Source of the DNA: Loigolactobacillus backii
GTDB taxonomy: Bacteria; Bacillota; Bacilli; Lactobacillales; Lactobacillaceae
Direction: 5' to 3'
Assembly (NCBI RefSeq): GCF_003946275.1
Contig: NZ_RHNQ01000002.1
Coordinates: 33,241 to 97,240 of the forward strand
Length of the DNA: 64,000 bases
Positions 9,642-18,020 of the stretch are shown piece by piece (position 1 is the first letter of the stretch; the number at the start of each line of letters is the position of its first letter). Below the pieces are notes generated by a model that worked only from the letters and a program-made list of their open reading frames with translations, ran no database searches and was not told the DNA's origin. A program made the position numbers and the translations under genes.

Positions 9642-9817
9642 AAGGCCGGGATAAAAGTCCTGGCCTCTTTACTATTCCTGATCATTACTTTAGAACGTGC
9701 GCCAAAGGTTTGGGTTCATGTGCCTAACTACGGCTAATTCAATAGCCACAATACGGTTATTGAATTAGCCTACGTTACGCGGCGTAAACCCCAAACCGAC
9801 TTTTGTCCCATTCCCTT
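9642..9817 (-). repeat. R1 dispersed repeat, copy 2, inverted, with internal palindrome
   Basis: Read on the minus strand this matches the R1 family (GGGACAAAAGTCGGTTTGGG ... TTGGCGCACGTTCTA ... GAGGCCAGGAC). The copy is longer because its middle carries a 13-bp perfect inverted repeat (arms 9732-9744 and 9758-9770, GGCTAATTCAATA) with a 13-nt loop. It occupies the gap between the MFS and hydrolase genes. The rest of 9482-9886 shows no gene. Confidence 0.75.
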
Positions 9818-9886
9818 ATTAGCATCTAGTCTGGCTAATCTAATTTGGTATAGATAAAGTGATTAACAGTTTACTAAAGCGACCAG

Positions 9887-10678
9887 TTATGCTTGGACAA
9901 AGTTAGTAACTAATTTGTTGAAGCGATCTGCCTCTTCATAAAATAGCATATGGCCAACGTTAGCAAAGCTTTCAAATTGACCTTTTGGTAATTCATCACT
10001 AACTTGCTTGACCAGTCTCCAATTAAAGAAACTTTTTTTACCTGAGATTACCAAACTAGGAATTGTGATTGTTTTGATAACATCTGACCAATTATTTACC
10101 ATATGATTATAAAATAAAGGGGCAATGAAATCAGCTTTACCCTTATTTGATTCGGCCAATAAATCTGTTAAATTAAGTGCTTTATTAATTACGATACCCT
10201 TAATAAAACTACCGAGTGCTTCTTCTTTATTGGTAAATAGGGACTTACAAAAATCGAGTGTAGCCTGATAATTTAGTAGGCCCGATGGATTTTCTTTGGT
10301 AGAAAGCGCCCATGCAGGTTCGTCAACGAAGATAAATTTACTTAATCGATCATTTTGGAAAAGATCCCAGTATGACCAGCCAACGGAGCAGCCCATTGAC
10401 CAGCCGAGATAAGTAACATTTGTTAGGTTCAATTGCGTTAATAACTCATGAATATCAGTTGCCAATCGAGAAATCCTGGCACCGCTGTTAACGGTATTAG
10501 AATTACCATGACCGCGTAAATCAACTGTGATAACGTGAAAATGTTGGCCAAGCTCAGGAATATTTCTTTCAAAATATTTTCCGGAACAACCATAACCGTG
10601 CACCAATAATAAATTTTGGCCCTGACCTGATTCAGAATAATAAAGTTTTACATTGTCGTTAGTTTTAAAATACGACAT
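9887..10678 (-). CDS. Alpha/beta-fold hydrolase
   Basis: A 263-residue cytosolic hydrolase of the alpha/beta fold. It shows the oxyanion region LLLVHGYGCSGKYF, the DLRGHGNS motif, the nucleophile elbow GWSMGCSVG (Ser in G-x-S-x-G), and the catalytic His in NVGHMLFYEE near the C-terminus. The substrate (ester, lactone or other) is not predictable. The start is the ATG of MSYFK, because GAGGTGA lies 5 nt before it; the frame extends upstream through that SD and is not used. It is monocistronic as far as can be seen. Confidence 0.88.
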   Translation of the reverse strand: MSYFKTNDNVKLYYSESGQGQNLLLVHGYGCSGKYFERNIPELGQHFHVITVDLRGHGNSNTVNSGARISRLATDIHELLTQLNLTNVTYLGWSMGCSVGWSYWDLFQNDRLSKFIFVDEPAWALSTKENPSGLLNYQATLDFCKSLFTNKEEALGSFIKGIVINKALNLTDLLAESNKGKADFIAPLFYNHMVNNWSDVIKTITIPSLVISGKKSFFNWRLVKQVSDELPKGQFESFANVGHMLFYEEADRFNKLVTNFVQA

Positions 10679-10868
10679 CCAATCACCTCGCAAACTTAGC
10701 CTAGTTCAGATGATTAAATAATTCAATTTAGTGTTTTAGTGCACATTGTTTAGTGGTCACGTTAAATTAGATAGAATTAATTTTTTCTAGAATCTGATCA
10801 ACATTGCCAATGAAGTTTGTAATAAGGCTCAGTTATGGTGTAATTTAAACATTCTCTAAATTAAGTGA

Positions 10869-10905
10869 CCTGTAACCAGATTGTTCTGATTACAGGCCAT
10901 TTTTA
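10869..10905 (+). terminator. Orphan terminator-like hairpin
   Basis: An 11-bp stem with one wobble (CCTGTAACCAG / CTGATTACAGG) and a 6-nt loop is followed by CCATTTTTATTTT. It points rightward, but there is no plus-strand gene in the 402-bp gap 10679-11080. It may be a remnant or belong to an unseen short RNA. Confidence 0.5.
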
Positions 10906-11080
10906 TTTTGAAGTGGTGTAATTAAAAAAGCAACCCATTTTTTTTATACATTTAGACTGAACTGACCTGGAAAATTATTTTCAAATATGACTGGTGTAAC
11001 TTCACGATTAGCGTTTTATTTGCGTCGATACACCTTTGCCTAAATCACATTCAAAATGTAAAAGCGAGTCAGTGCTCTCC

Positions 11081-11941
11081 TTAATGCTGCCAGGCCTGAA
11101 ACTTTTTCAGACGTTGCTGGTAAAGGCGTAACAGGTTTGGTGAATCTAATTGTTTAAATATTGAAAAGACTTCATTAATAGTTTGGTTTCCCAAGGCAGT
11201 TTTATTTTTTTGCAAGTAAATCAGGCCGTGAATAAAGTGTAGTTCAGTTTTTTCGTAAAGGTACTGCTCGTTATCAATAGTTTGGGCTACCTGATCAGAA
11301 AAATAAACGGCGTCTTCCAGATCGTGCTGATAACTGGCTAGTAAGGCCGATTTTAATAAAATGTAGGTGAAATCTGCCTGGTGATTCCAATCGACATTCA
11401 AGGTGATTTCGCCGTTGTGAAGTAATTGTTTGGTCAAAGCGTAAACGGTTGGTGCAGGAAAAACATCCATGGTACTCATGTACAAACGAATTTCGTAGTG
11501 TGTCCAGGTTTCAATATTGAATAAAAAATTACTAATCTCGTGAATTTCGGTGGGCGTTAAATGCTCAGTGCGGGTTAAATGTTTTTGCTTCAAATAATTG
11601 AAATAATTATAAGTTGATTGATTTTCCTGCCACTTTTTAAAGTAGTCGTTAATCAATTGTTGGTGAGTAAGTTTTGTGATTTGATCGAGATAATCCTTGG
11701 TGTCGTCAAAATAAAAGGCCTGGTGCCGGTGGTGGTAGACGTTATCAATAAAAATAAATTCCGCAACGGAAACGTTGATATTTAAGAGCAATGCGTAAAG
11801 TTTTGCAAAGCTAATGTTGGTTAAATTTCGCTCAAAGCGTGATAAAAATGATTTAGAAACAATTTGGTTTGCCGCCTTTTGCATGGTGATGTTTTTGGCC
11901 TCGCGCAAGCGTTTATAAGTGGTACCGAAAGTAGTAATCAA
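11081..11941 (-). CDS. Rgg/GadR/MutR-family transcriptional regulator
   Basis: A 286-residue regulator with an N-terminal XRE helix-turn-helix (FGTTYKRLREAKNITMQKAA then SKSFLSRFERN) and a long helical C-terminal domain typical of Rgg-type, often pheromone-sensing, proteins of streptococci and lactobacilli. The start is taken as the TTG just before ITTFGTTYK, with AAGGAG about 12 nt upstream; the longer frame to 12001 has no SD. It is divergent, by less than 100 bp, from the flavoprotein-MFS-ATP-grasp operon, which it may control. No short hydrophobic pheromone gene was recognised nearby. Confidence 0.85.
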   Translation of the reverse strand: MITTFGTTYKRLREAKNITMQKAANQIVSKSFLSRFERNLTNISFAKLYALLLNINVSVAEFIFIDNVYHHRHQAFYFDDTKDYLDQITKLTHQQLINDYFKKWQENQSTYNYFNYLKQKHLTRTEHLTPTEIHEISNFLFNIETWTHYEIRLYMSTMDVFPAPTVYALTKQLLHNGEITLNVDWNHQADFTYILLKSALLASYQHDLEDAVYFSDQVAQTIDNEQYLYEKTELHFIHGLIYLQKNKTALGNQTINEVFSIFKQLDSPNLLRLYQQRLKKFQAWQH

Positions 11942-12034
11942 GCCGATTTCACACTCCTTGTGAACTATATGCAACAAGTATACGTCTCTAGCGGTTAGCA
12001 TGCTAGACTAAAAAATAAATGAGGGGATGGCGAC

Positions 12035-12586
12035 ATGAAAATAGTTTTGATTACTGGTAGCTCACGCCAGGCAAGTAATTCAACCTACCTGGCGAAGACG
12101 ATGTTAGCGGGATTACCATTTACGGAGCTTGAGATTAAAACATTTACGCTCCAGCCAATTGTTGATCACCGACACGACCGGGAGTGGCCCCGCGTGGCCG
12201 ATGATTATCCGCGCCTAATTAAGCAGGTTTTAACGGCGCAGGTTATTGTATTTGCCACTCCAATTTATTGGTATGGCATGTCCGGTTTAATGAAGACCTT
12301 TATTGATCGCTGGTCAGAGTCACTTAAGCTGGTGCAAGGCTTTCGGGAAGGAATGAAAGGCAAGCAGGTTTATTTAGTTTTAGTTGGTGGTGACCGGCCC
12401 CGTAAAAAAGGTCAATTGATTGAGCAACAGTTTCGTTATATTTGTGAGTTTCTCCAAATGAACTTTAAAACAGTGCTTATTGGTGAAGCAAATCGGCCCT
12501 TAGAAATTAAAAATGATCAGGCGGCCTTGCAACTTGCGGCCCAACTTGGTCACCAACTTAAAAGGGATGGTGACCAGCATGCTTAA
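12035..12586 (+). CDS. NAD(P)H-dependent FMN reductase family flavoprotein
   Basis: A 183-residue flavodoxin-like oxidoreductase. The N-terminal phosphate-binding loop ITGSSRQASNSTYLAK and the TPIYWYGMSGLMKTFIDRW segment are characteristic of the NADPH-dependent FMN reductase family. It could reduce quinones, nitro compounds or a biosynthetic intermediate. It is the first gene of a tight operon: the next gene overlaps its end by 8 bp (ATGCTTAA), and the third follows almost at once. The ATG follows GAGGGGATGG. Being co-transcribed with a ligase and an exporter, it may modify a small molecule. Confidence 0.88.
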   Translation: MKIVLITGSSRQASNSTYLAKTMLAGLPFTELEIKTFTLQPIVDHRHDREWPRVADDYPRLIKQVLTAQVIVFATPIYWYGMSGLMKTFIDRWSESLKLVQGFREGMKGKQVYLVLVGGDRPRKKGQLIEQQFRYICEFLQMNFKTVLIGEANRPLEIKNDQAALQLAAQLGHQLKRDGDQHA

Positions 12587-13757
12587 TTTATTAAAAAACC
12601 ATGAATTTAGAAACTTCTTTTTTGCCGACATTATTTCTAGTTTTGGCGTTGGCATGACTACGGTAGGAGCCAACTGGTATTTGCTGGCACAAACACATTC
12701 AAATAAATACGTGGGAATTTATTTAACACTTAACGTGTTAGCGGGATTTTTAATGGCGCCGCTGGCTGGAAGCATTACCGATCGTTTTTCTCGAAAAACC
12801 GTTATTTTTATAACCTTTTTGGTTCGCAGCGGGCTCATTGCTTTAATTGCCCTTTATTTTGCCATTACTGGTTTTTCACTGTGGTTAATGTATTTACTAG
12901 CACTGATCACAGGTGCCGGCTGGATTACTTACATGGCGGCCTCACGTAGTTACGTGCAAACAGTGCTCCCAAAAGGAATGCTCGGTTCGGCCAATTCATT
13001 TATTGAAATTTCTTTACAAGTTGGGATGTTTACGGCGGGCGCTGCCTCTGGTGTGATCTTACATTACACTGGTTTTACGGTTATTTTAGTGATCAATGCC
13101 TTAGTCTTTTTGGTAAGTAGTTTACTCATCGTTAAAATAAAAAAAGATCCGCCTTCTATGACCCAGGGGACGAACAGTGGGTTTAAGGGTGGTTTGAAAT
13201 ATGTTTTGCATAATCGCCTAGTTTTAATTGTCGGGTTGCTCTCAATTTTGCCTTTGATTGTCACCCAACTTTTTAATGTATCATCACCAGATTATGTTGC
13301 AACAATATTAAGGTCAAATAGTGTTGTTTATGGTTTTGCAGATATGTCTTACGGGATTGGTGGTTTAGTTTCTGGTCTATTAATGGCCAATATTTTAAAA
13401 AAATTCAGAAAAAAGATGATTACGATTACTTTATTTGGCCTAGTTGTATTAGCCTTAATTGCGCTGTTTCTTGGTCACCAAATTAGTCTCATGTACGCTG
13501 CTAGTTTTCTAATCGGCCTGGCCAACTCATCTTTACGAATTGTTCTAAATACAATTTTAATGACGCACATTGATGGTCAGTTCATGGGGCGGGCCACTTC
13601 GTTGTGGAATGGATTAGCGCAATTCATTGAGATCTTTGCGTCAACCTACATTGGTATTCTAAATGATTCTTACGGCGCAAATTATGGTTTTTTATGCATG
13701 GCGTTCATCATGGCAATTGGTATGATTTTGACGACTGCCATGTCTAAAAACAGTTGA
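12579..13757 (+). CDS. MFS transporter (DHA3-like exporter)
   Basis: A 392-residue membrane protein with about 12 hydrophobic segments. The loop after helix 2 reads GSITDRFSRKTVIF, a classic MFS motif A, and overall it resembles macrolide-type DHA3 exporters. The start is the ATG of MLNLLKN inside the end of the upstream gene, giving an 8-bp overlap that implies coupled translation; an ATG at 12567 is a less likely alternative. It is probably the exporter for whatever the ATP-grasp ligase makes. Confidence 0.87.
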   Translation: MLNLLKNHEFRNFFFADIISSFGVGMTTVGANWYLLAQTHSNKYVGIYLTLNVLAGFLMAPLAGSITDRFSRKTVIFITFLVRSGLIALIALYFAITGFSLWLMYLLALITGAGWITYMAASRSYVQTVLPKGMLGSANSFIEISLQVGMFTAGAASGVILHYTGFTVILVINALVFLVSSLLIVKIKKDPPSMTQGTNSGFKGGLKYVLHNRLVLIVGLLSILPLIVTQLFNVSSPDYVATILRSNSVVYGFADMSYGIGGLVSGLLMANILKKFRKKMITITLFGLVVLALIALFLGHQISLMYAASFLIGLANSSLRIVLNTILMTHIDGQFMGRATSLWNGLAQFIEIFASTYIGILNDSYGANYGFLCMAFIMAIGMILTTAMSKNS

Positions 13758-13768
13758 GGTGTTTACGT

Positions 13769-15004
13769 ATGAAAAAAAGAGTTTTATTAGTTGAACCAAG
13801 TTTTTACGGTGTTGAATTTGTGCGCTCGGCCAAAGAATTAGGTTGTGAAGTAATCTGTCTGGTTGAAGCTGCAACCGATCCTGAAAAATATGGTTATCAA
13901 GATTTATTTGATGATTTAATTATTACCGATGTGCGTTCTGTTACGGCAATTTTAACGTCAATTCAGGAAAGTCCTTATAGTCATTTTGCTGCTCTGATTC
14001 CTTGCACAGATTACGTTACCGCAGTAACTGCGGCAGTTGCTCAGTCTTTAGGTGTCTTTGGAACACCATTAGTAGCTGCTCAGGCCGCTCGTAACAAGGA
14101 TCTTGCCCGACAGATCTACCAAGAAAAGGGCGTCAGTAGTGCGGCCTTTCAAAAAGTAACCACATTGAATAACGCCAAAGCCGCTGCAAACAGAATTGGT
14201 TACCCGTTGGTATTGAAACCAACTAATACGGCCAGTAGTATTGCAGTTTTTTATATCCGCACCGCAGCAGAATTAGCACGTCGTTTTCAGACAATAACGC
14301 GACTTAAAACGAGTTATTTAGGCTTTCAAGTACGGCATGAGTATTTGTTAGAAGAATTTCTCCAAGGACCTGAATTTAGCGTGGAACTTTTTTTGCAACA
14401 AGGTCAGATTGCTTTTGCCGAAGTAACCGAAAAAAAGACGACACAACCACCATTTTTTGTTGAGACAATGCATATTTTTCCAACTACTATTTTAAAAGAA
14501 CAGCGAAGCAAAATTATTCAAACAGCCTTTGCTGCAGTTTCGGCATTAGGTTTCCAAGCTGGTCCTACGCACGTAGAAGTGAAAGTAACGGCTACTGGAC
14601 CACGAATTGTTGAAGTGAATGGACGGCCAGGCGGTGATTCGATTACCTCGGACCTAGTTTATGATGCTTACGGAATTAATATTTTTACGGAGACAATCAA
14701 GTTGTATTTGGGTTTAGCGTTAACGTTGAAACCAAGCAAACGGCAGGCCGCCGCAACGGGTTTTATATTTGCAACTAAGGCCGGTATTTTTGAAAAAATT
14801 GAGAATCTGCCCTTACTTGAAAATAATGCACTTATTAAACGTTATGTTATTGAAACCAAAGTCGGTACAAAGGTTAAAATTCCGGAAAACTCTGATGATC
14901 GTTTGGGCTACTTTATTGTTAACGCAGACACAAGTATAGCGGCCAAACGATTGGCCAGTAACCTACAGGCGAAACTTAAGGTTGTGGTTCGATCGATCCG
15001 ATAA
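13769..15004 (+). CDS. ATP-grasp carboxylate-amine ligase (BacD-like)
   Basis: A 411-residue ATP-grasp enzyme that would join a carboxylate to an amine through an acyl phosphate. The ATP-grasp core is visible as YPLVLKPTNTASSIAVF (nucleotide-binding loop), YLLEEFLQGPEFSVELFL, and the metal-binding strand GPRIVEVNGRPGGDSI. It resembles L-amino-acid ligases and related ligases of peptide-like natural products. ATG 13769 has SD GAGGTG 7 nt upstream, in contrast to an upstream TTG without one, and begins 12 bp after the MFS gene. The substrate is unknown. Operon context suggests synthesis, redox modification and export of a small peptide-like metabolite. Confidence 0.85.
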   Translation: MKKRVLLVEPSFYGVEFVRSAKELGCEVICLVEAATDPEKYGYQDLFDDLIITDVRSVTAILTSIQESPYSHFAALIPCTDYVTAVTAAVAQSLGVFGTPLVAAQAARNKDLARQIYQEKGVSSAAFQKVTTLNNAKAAANRIGYPLVLKPTNTASSIAVFYIRTAAELARRFQTITRLKTSYLGFQVRHEYLLEEFLQGPEFSVELFLQQGQIAFAEVTEKKTTQPPFFVETMHIFPTTILKEQRSKIIQTAFAAVSALGFQAGPTHVEVKVTATGPRIVEVNGRPGGDSITSDLVYDAYGINIFTETIKLYLGLALTLKPSKRQAAATGFIFATKAGIFEKIENLPLLENNALIKRYVIETKVGTKVKIPENSDDRLGYFIVNADTSIAAKRLASNLQAKLKVVVRSIR

Positions 15005-15119
15005 TGTAAAGCAATTACGGACGAAGTTTATTTTTGGATTAATACTGTACCTAACGGCGTTGCTAGTTAAACCTCAACGTCTTTAGTCAGGTTATAAATT
15101 GCGGACTCTAAAAAAATAG

Positions 15120-15139
15120 TATAGACTCATGTCATGAGT
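15120..15139 (+). promoter_or_regulatory. Putative TetR operator overlapping a -10 box
   Basis: A perfect 15-bp palindrome ACTCATGTCATGAGT (15125-15139) touches a TATAGA -10-like hexamer (15120-15125), 33 bp before the TetR start. A symmetric site on its own promoter is the usual plan for TetR autorepression. The -35 box is weak (TTGCGG at 15099, 15-bp spacer). Confidence 0.55.
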
Positions 15140-15172
15140 TAGGTAAACGAAAGGCTTCAAAGAGGTGAACGT

Positions 15173-15727
15173 TTGAAACACAATTCATTAACCCGACAAA
15201 TTGTGCTTGATCAAGCTTTACAGATGGCAAGTAATCAGGGCTTTAGTCAGGTTACCTATAATGGTTTGGCCCGCGGATTAGATGTGCAACCCCAGTCGCT
15301 TTACCGGTATGTGGATAATATCGCGGACGTAAAGGCTGGTGTTGTGGCAGAATACGTTAAGCATTTAATTGCTAGTTTGCAAAAACAATTATTACCTTAT
15401 TCGGGTAAAGAAGCCTTACGTCAATTTGCAATTTACTTTATTTCCTATAGCCAAATTAGTATTCCGTTTGCGGAAATGGTTAGCGGTCTAACTGAATACG
15501 GCCACACGCCACAAGTAGTGAAGCAACTTACAAACTTACGGAAATTATTGGTCACTATTATCAGTGATATTACCAACGATCCGGTCAATGTGAATAAAAA
15601 CGAAGAATTATTTTTAAATTTTATAACCGGTAATTTGGCCTTAGTGACAATGGGATCGTTAGAAATTATTCATGATCAGAAAATATTTACGGAAAACGTC
15701 GATCGTATTTTAACTCTAATCAAATGA
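15173..15727 (+). CDS. TetR-family transcriptional regulator
   Basis: A 184-residue repressor with an N-terminal helix-turn-helix (IVLDQALQMASNQGFSQVTY then LDVQPQSLYRYVDN) and a helical ligand-binding domain ending near residue 184. The TTG start is fixed by AGAGGTGA 4-5 nt upstream. A perfect palindrome sits in its promoter. It is followed after 17 bp by a quinone-reductase-like gene, so it most likely represses itself and that reductase and responds to an electrophile or quinone-like ligand. The ligand is inferred from the neighbour only. Confidence 0.87.
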   Translation: MKHNSLTRQIVLDQALQMASNQGFSQVTYNGLARGLDVQPQSLYRYVDNIADVKAGVVAEYVKHLIASLQKQLLPYSGKEALRQFAIYFISYSQISIPFAEMVSGLTEYGHTPQVVKQLTNLRKLLVTIISDITNDPVNVNKNEELFLNFITGNLALVTMGSLEIIHDQKIFTENVDRILTLIK

Positions 15728-15744
15728 TATGAGGAGGAATTAAT

Positions 15745-16699
15745 ATGAAAGCAGTCGTTTTAACAAAAACTGGGGACGCCAGTGTATTTGATTATAAAGA
15801 AGTTGCTACACCGGAGATCAAACCAGGCTGGTCGCTAATTAAAATTAAAGGATTCGGGATCAATCGTTCCGAAATCTTTACGCGTAATGGCTGGTCTCCG
15901 AGTGTTAAATTACCACGAATTTTAGGAATCGAAGGCGTTGGTGAGATTGCTGACACGTCTGACGAAAAACGTTTACCCAAAGGTCAAAAAGTAGTTACAC
16001 TGATGGGTGGCATGGGCCGGGCGTTTGATGGCAGTTACGCAGAATACGCGTTAATTCCTAACGATAATATTTATCCTGTTACAACTGATTTGAGTTGGGC
16101 AGATTTAGCGGCCGTTCCTGAAACTTATTTTACGGCCTATGGTTCACTGTTAAATTTGAAATTACAAAAGAATGACACGTTGTTGGTTCGCGGTGCCACT
16201 AGTGGTGTCGGTGTGGCAGCGGTCAAATTGGCCAAAGCGATGGAGCCAAGCGTTAAAGTTTACGGGACAACACGTAATCTTGCCAAAAGTGATGAATTGA
16301 AGGCGGCCGGTTTTGACGGTGTCTTTGAAGACAAGGATAACCAATTACAAGTTGACAACGAACGCTTCGACAAGGTCTTAGAGTTAGTTGGCGCATTGAC
16401 CTTGGCGAATTCTTTGACTGCATTGAAAACGGCCGGTATTATTTGTCTGACTGGTGAGCTGGGCGGTATTTGGACGGTAAAGGACTTCGACCCGATGGCA
16501 ATTCCTACAGGTGCTTATCTGACAAACTTTGGTTCCGACAGTGTCACCGAAACCAAGTTTAATGAACTTTTGAAATTAATTGCGACACATCGGCTAGATG
16601 TTTCGCCAACAAAAAACGTTTGATTTAGCCCACACTGGTGCCGCAACGGCCTTTTTAGACAGTCAAGATAGTTTTGGTAAGGTTGTTGTTTTACCGTAA
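15745..16699 (+). CDS. Zinc-type alcohol dehydrogenase-like / quinone oxidoreductase, frameshifted at the C-terminus
   Basis: An MDR-superfamily NAD(P)H oxidoreductase. It shows the GroES-like N-terminal domain (INRSEIFTRNGWSP, LGIEGVGEI) and the Rossmann loop LLVRGATSGVGVAAVKLA. It lacks structural zinc cysteines, which suggests a quinone or enone reductase. The open frame stops at 16623 after THRLDVSPTKNV. The next 26 codons in the shifted frame read DLAHTGAATAF ... KVVVLP and a stop at 16697-16699, the normal end of this family. One extra A in the A6 run near 16611-16616 explains it. The real product would be about 317 residues. It is co-transcribed with the TetR gene (strong SD GAGGAGGA). 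Confidence 0.85.
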
Positions 16700-16833
16700 T
16701 TAATAAATGATCACTCTATGAAGTTGGAGCATATTTTGGAGTGATTCAAGTGTAAGCTAGCTTGGTCGGAAAAGTATTAGTGAAGTAATCTTTAAACTCG
16801 ATTTAGATCGTTGTATTTATAAATAGTATTTCA

Positions 16834-16875
16834 AAAAGGCCAGACTACCTCTTTTTTGCGGTAGTCTGGCCTTTT
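16834..16875. terminator. Bidirectional terminator between reductase and secreted-protein genes
   Basis: A 16-bp perfect inverted repeat (arms 16834-16849 and 16860-16875, core GGCCAGACTACC) has a 10-nt T-rich loop and terminal A4/T4 pairs. It lies between two convergent genes and can serve both. Confidence 0.88.
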
Positions 16876-16918
16876 AAGTTATCCATTATTATTCTGGATG
16901 GGCAAATAATGATGAAAG

Positions 16919-17647
16919 TTAATGCAAGTTAAGTTTCAATACGCGGGCATTACCGTTGGTGGTACCATTAACGCCGCCAGTTTTAACGCTAAGGTGGCCA
17001 CGGGGAACTTTTGCAAAAGCCTGCTGAATGGAAACACCAGAAGCAAGGATAATACGAAAAGTTTTGCCGGTGACACTTTGTCCTGGTGCTAACTTTAAAT
17101 TAGCGGTGGTATCGTTAATGCCAATTTTGGCAGATTTTCTAATATTTTTTGTTTTGTTTCCAGTTGTCACGCGGTAACGATCTTGCGGATTGCCAGCTAG
17201 GCCCGTAAATGTGATCGTGTGATTAGTGGTGTTTTTGATGTCAGTATTGACTAGCAAGGCGACAAAATAATGGTGGTTGACCATCTTTGTTTTAGGTCGA
17301 TCAAAAACTGCATGATGCCCATCAGCAAAAACGGCGGGGTATTTCAATAAATTTCGTTGGGGTTCCGGACCGCTAGCATAAACAGTGGTGTAAAGGTTAC
17401 TGAACTGCAAACCAGTGCGAGAATAATTAGCAATGGGTGTGGTATTTTTTAGAAAAGTTAAAATGACGCCATTGCTGCCATTTAAATAGTCACCCTTTTT
17501 CGTTGTGCTGGTCAGATTGCTAATTTTTTGTTTTTGGTAAGTTTGGTTAGTGGAATTAGTAGGTGCTGTGGCCGTAGACGGACTGACGATAAAGAAGATT
17601 AGACCGATGACCAACACGGTGGTGAGCATTAAAAATTTTTGACGCAC
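16919..17647 (-). CDS. Secreted protein of unknown function
   Basis: 242 residues with a clear Sec signal peptide (MRQKFLMLTTVLVIGLIFFI then a likely AxA cleavage near STATAPT), followed by a basic, Thr/Asn-rich beta-type domain. No anchor, catalytic motif or LPxTG is seen, so it would be released or loosely bound. The pattern of short strands (HTITFTGL, LKLAPGQSVTG) suggests an immunoglobulin-like fold such as those in DUF4352-type proteins; that is a guess. Start ATG follows GGAAG. The function was not recognised. Confidence 0.7.
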   Translation of the reverse strand: MRQKFLMLTTVLVIGLIFFIVSPSTATAPTNSTNQTYQKQKISNLTSTTKKGDYLNGSNGVILTFLKNTTPIANYSRTGLQFSNLYTTVYASGPEPQRNLLKYPAVFADGHHAVFDRPKTKMVNHHYFVALLVNTDIKNTTNHTITFTGLAGNPQDRYRVTTGNKTKNIRKSAKIGINDTTANLKLAPGQSVTGKTFRIILASGVSIQQAFAKVPRGHLSVKTGGVNGTTNGNARVLKLNLH

Positions 17648-17750
17648 GTTAATGGCTTCCTTTATTGATTATAATTGTTCTTATTATAAGCTAGGCTATA
17701 TTTGGAAAACACCTTTATTAGTGTTTTCCTGATCAATTTAATGTAAACGT

Positions 17751-17960
17751 GCTTGAAAAGGGCCGATTCTTGTCATATTTCAACTTAGCGCTCTTTGTCT
17801 TGCTAGTTCTTGCACTTAGTTGAGGGAGCACAGTTATTGCGCTTTATGACTGTGCCCCATAACTTTTGCCACAAGAATAGACAACATTCGTAGCATCAGG
17901 ATTAGTGGCGATCCAGGCCAATAATAATCTTAATTACAGAGTAGAATTTAACCACTTTTC
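17751..17960 (+). repeat. R2 dispersed repeat, copy A
   Basis: A sequence of about 210 bp shares long blocks with 28121-28420: CTTGCTAGTTCTTGC, GCCACAAGAATAG, CAACATTCG, AGCATCA, GGCCAATAAT and AGTAGAAT-TAACCA in the same order and orientation. It lies in the 373-bp gap 17648-18020, which otherwise shows no gene. Confidence 0.7.
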
Positions 17961-18020
17961 TAAGTACACACTAGCTTGGTTGGTGCGCCATTATTTTTGT
18001 CACTAATTTGTGTTACGTCA

